In this document: piece after piece, positions 62,983-64,000 of the stretch
Layout: every line of letters begins with the position of its first letter
Numbering within the stretch: the stretch's first letter is position 1
Assembly: GCA_003243425.1 (NCBI GenBank)
Contig: QFQP01000036.1
Span: 1-64,000 of the forward strand
Direction of reading: 5' to 3'
DNA: 64,000 nucleotides
From: Archangium gephyra
Lineage (GTDB): Bacteria; Myxococcota; Myxococcia; Myxococcales; Myxococcaceae
Notes under the pieces: generated by a model
The model's input: the letters and a program-made list of their open reading frames with translations, nothing else
Told to the model about the DNA's origin: nothing
Database searches by the model: none
Program-made: the position numbers and the translations under genes

Positions 62983-64000
62983 TCAGTTGCAGGTCAACGC
63001 GCTGCCGAACGACGCCGCCGAAGCCGCCGTCGACGAGTAGTAGATGCGACCCCACGGGTAGGCGTTGGCGACCGCTGCCTTGTTGCCCGCGCTGCACGCC
63101 GTGTCTCCAGCGCCGCAGCCGGCGGGAATCTCCACGGCCTGACCCGCGGGGCTCGCGGCACCGGCGAGCGTGAAGTTCCGCGTCATCAACTGGGCGGGGT
63201 ACGTGGGCTCGCTCTCGAACTCGCGCAACGCGACGATCTGGAAGCCGTCGGCCTTCGCGCTCACGCGCGGCCTTCTGATGGCCGTCGCACCCGTCGCGTC
63301 GGAGCCGGACCACACGCGATCGAAGGTCGCCGGGTTGTTGCTGCGCCAATAGCGCGCGCTCGAGCTCGACGCGTACTGCACCACGAAGCCCACCACGTAC
63401 GCGTCGACGTTGCTGGCGTCCTTGAAGAAGCCCACCGCCGGGTCGGTGATGGCCGTCGAGTTGGCCGGCGGCGTGAACGTCGTCTCGCCCGACTTGCCGG
63501 TGCCGTCGTCGTTCACGGTGAAGAACCGCAACGCGTTGCCGCCGGCGCGATACGAGATGCCGATGGTGCGCAGCGCCGTCGTCGACTGGCACGACTGAGA
63601 AGCCGCCCAATCGCTGACGTTGGAGTCAGCGCCGATGCCCGGCACCACGGCGGTGTTGGCGACCAGCGTCGTCGAGGTGAGCGCTGCGGTCCCCGACGTG
63701 CAGCCGGCCTGCTGAATCGACCACGTGGTGCCGCTCAAGCAGGCTTCGATCTTCGCCATCTTGATGCCGGTGCCGTTCTCTCTCCAGATGAGCGTCGCCT
63801 TGCGGCCGTTGCCGCGCACCAGCCGCACCGAGTCGAGCGTGGTGGTCTCGCTGATCTTGAACTGGATCCACTTCTGCGCGCGCCAGGCTCCTGCGGCGTC
63901 GAGGTAGTAGAGGTCGATCTCCGCGTTGTTCGTCGCGTAGACGCCTGCGAGCAGCCAACCGTCGCCCGCCTGTACGAGGTCGGCGTCGGCGTAAGCCAGG
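62983..64000 (-). CDS. Partial secreted beta-rich protein, N-terminus beyond window
   Basis: The reading frame is open from base 63999 to the stop at 62983, giving about 338 residues without a start, so the gene continues past the right edge. It reads LAYADADLVQAGDGWLLAGVYATNNAEIDLYYLD at the window end, and contains repeated beta-strand patterns with QSCQSTTALRTIG, DACVVGFVVQYAS-like and FTPPANSTAI segments; cysteines occur in pairs (GCTSGT, GCGAGDTACSAG, LTCN). A beta-propeller or beta-helix extracellular protein is likely. No catalytic motif seen. Confidence 0.65.
   Translation of the reverse strand, partial: LAYADADLVQAGDGWLLAGVYATNNAEIDLYYLDAAGAWRAQKWIQFKISETTTLDSVRLVRGNGRKATLIWRENGTGIKMAKIEACLSGTTWSIQQAGCTSGTAALTSTTLVANTAVVPGIGADSNVSDWAASQSCQSTTALRTIGISYRAGGNALRFFTVNDDGTGKSGETTFTPPANSTAITDPAVGFFKDASNVDAYVVGFVVQYASSSSARYWRSNNPATFDRVWSGSDATGATAIRRPRVSAKADGFQIVALREFESEPTYPAQLMTRNFTLAGAASPAGQAVEIPAGCGAGDTACSAGNKAAVANAYPWGRIYYSSTAASAASFGSALTCN

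Overview
The window is G+C-rich, densely packed bacterial chromosome and most likely comes from a Myxococcota (myxobacterial) genome. Pointers to this are a DUF2378-type protein (a family I know only from myxobacteria), an AgmX-type C-terminal domain, several ECF sigma/anti-sigma pairs, a REC-PAS-GGDEF-EAL protein, and surface lipoproteins with Gly-rich linkers and Cys- or Asp-rich repeats. Many neighbouring genes overlap by 4 nt (ATGA/GTGA). No rRNA, tRNA or CRISPR was seen. No stretch above about 300 bases lacks a gene.

Layout. 1-2.1 kb: a small accessory island with an IS21-like insertion-sequence end cutting into a type I restriction specificity gene (hsdS), followed convergently by a tcmP / three-Cys-motif (DUF5131) pair. 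2.2-11.2 kb: small metabolic and membrane genes, including a Tat-exported class A beta-lactamase with a nitrilase-family hydrolase and a YfiM-like protein, an RlmI-like methyltransferase, an SRPBCC/methyltransferase/DoxX run, and modBC followed by an SDR. 11.2-17 kb: a c-di-GMP protein divergent from a two-gene acyl-CoA carboxylase operon, with a 20-bp palindrome between them. 17-25.5 kb: lipoproteins, a LysR regulator, and a two-gene operon encoding a Cys-rich lipoprotein and a 1202-residue EGF/PPC-like repeat protein. 25.5-34 kb: a cell-surface signalling block with an OMP-like protein, an ECF sigma factor, its candidate anti-sigma and an AraC regulator; then a MopE-like lipoprotein and a very unusual 1120-residue ECF sigma factor fused to a membrane segment, carboxypeptidase-regulatory-like repeats and a PDZ domain. 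34-40 kb: pntAB transhydrogenase, a frameshifted gene and a nine-repeat Cys-rich lipoprotein. 40-48 kb: an RND efflux operon (no TolC seen), ilvE and an Fe-S L-serine dehydratase. 48-55.5 kb: small hypotheticals, a TPR protein, two tandem paralogous membrane proteins, a GlcD-like flavoprotein, a DUF2378 protein and a degenerate REC-GGDEF protein. 55.5-62 kb: the classic rpsB-tsf-pyrH-frr translation cluster, split by an AT-hook protein and a divergently transcribed ECF sigma gene followed by an anti-sigma/AgmX/DsbA-like fusion. A LexA-box-like dyad lies between those two genes. 62-64 kb: a 2-oxoglutarate oxygenase and a partial secreted protein.

The strongest novelty candidates are the single-chain membrane sigma factor (30578-33940), the anti-sigma/thioredoxin fusion that splits the ribosomal cluster (58038-59663), and the tcmP/DUF5131 pair beside the broken hsdS. 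Both signalling fusions contain an in-frame internal ATG with a Shine-Dalgarno-like sequence just before a membrane or signal segment, so each reading frame may encode two products.
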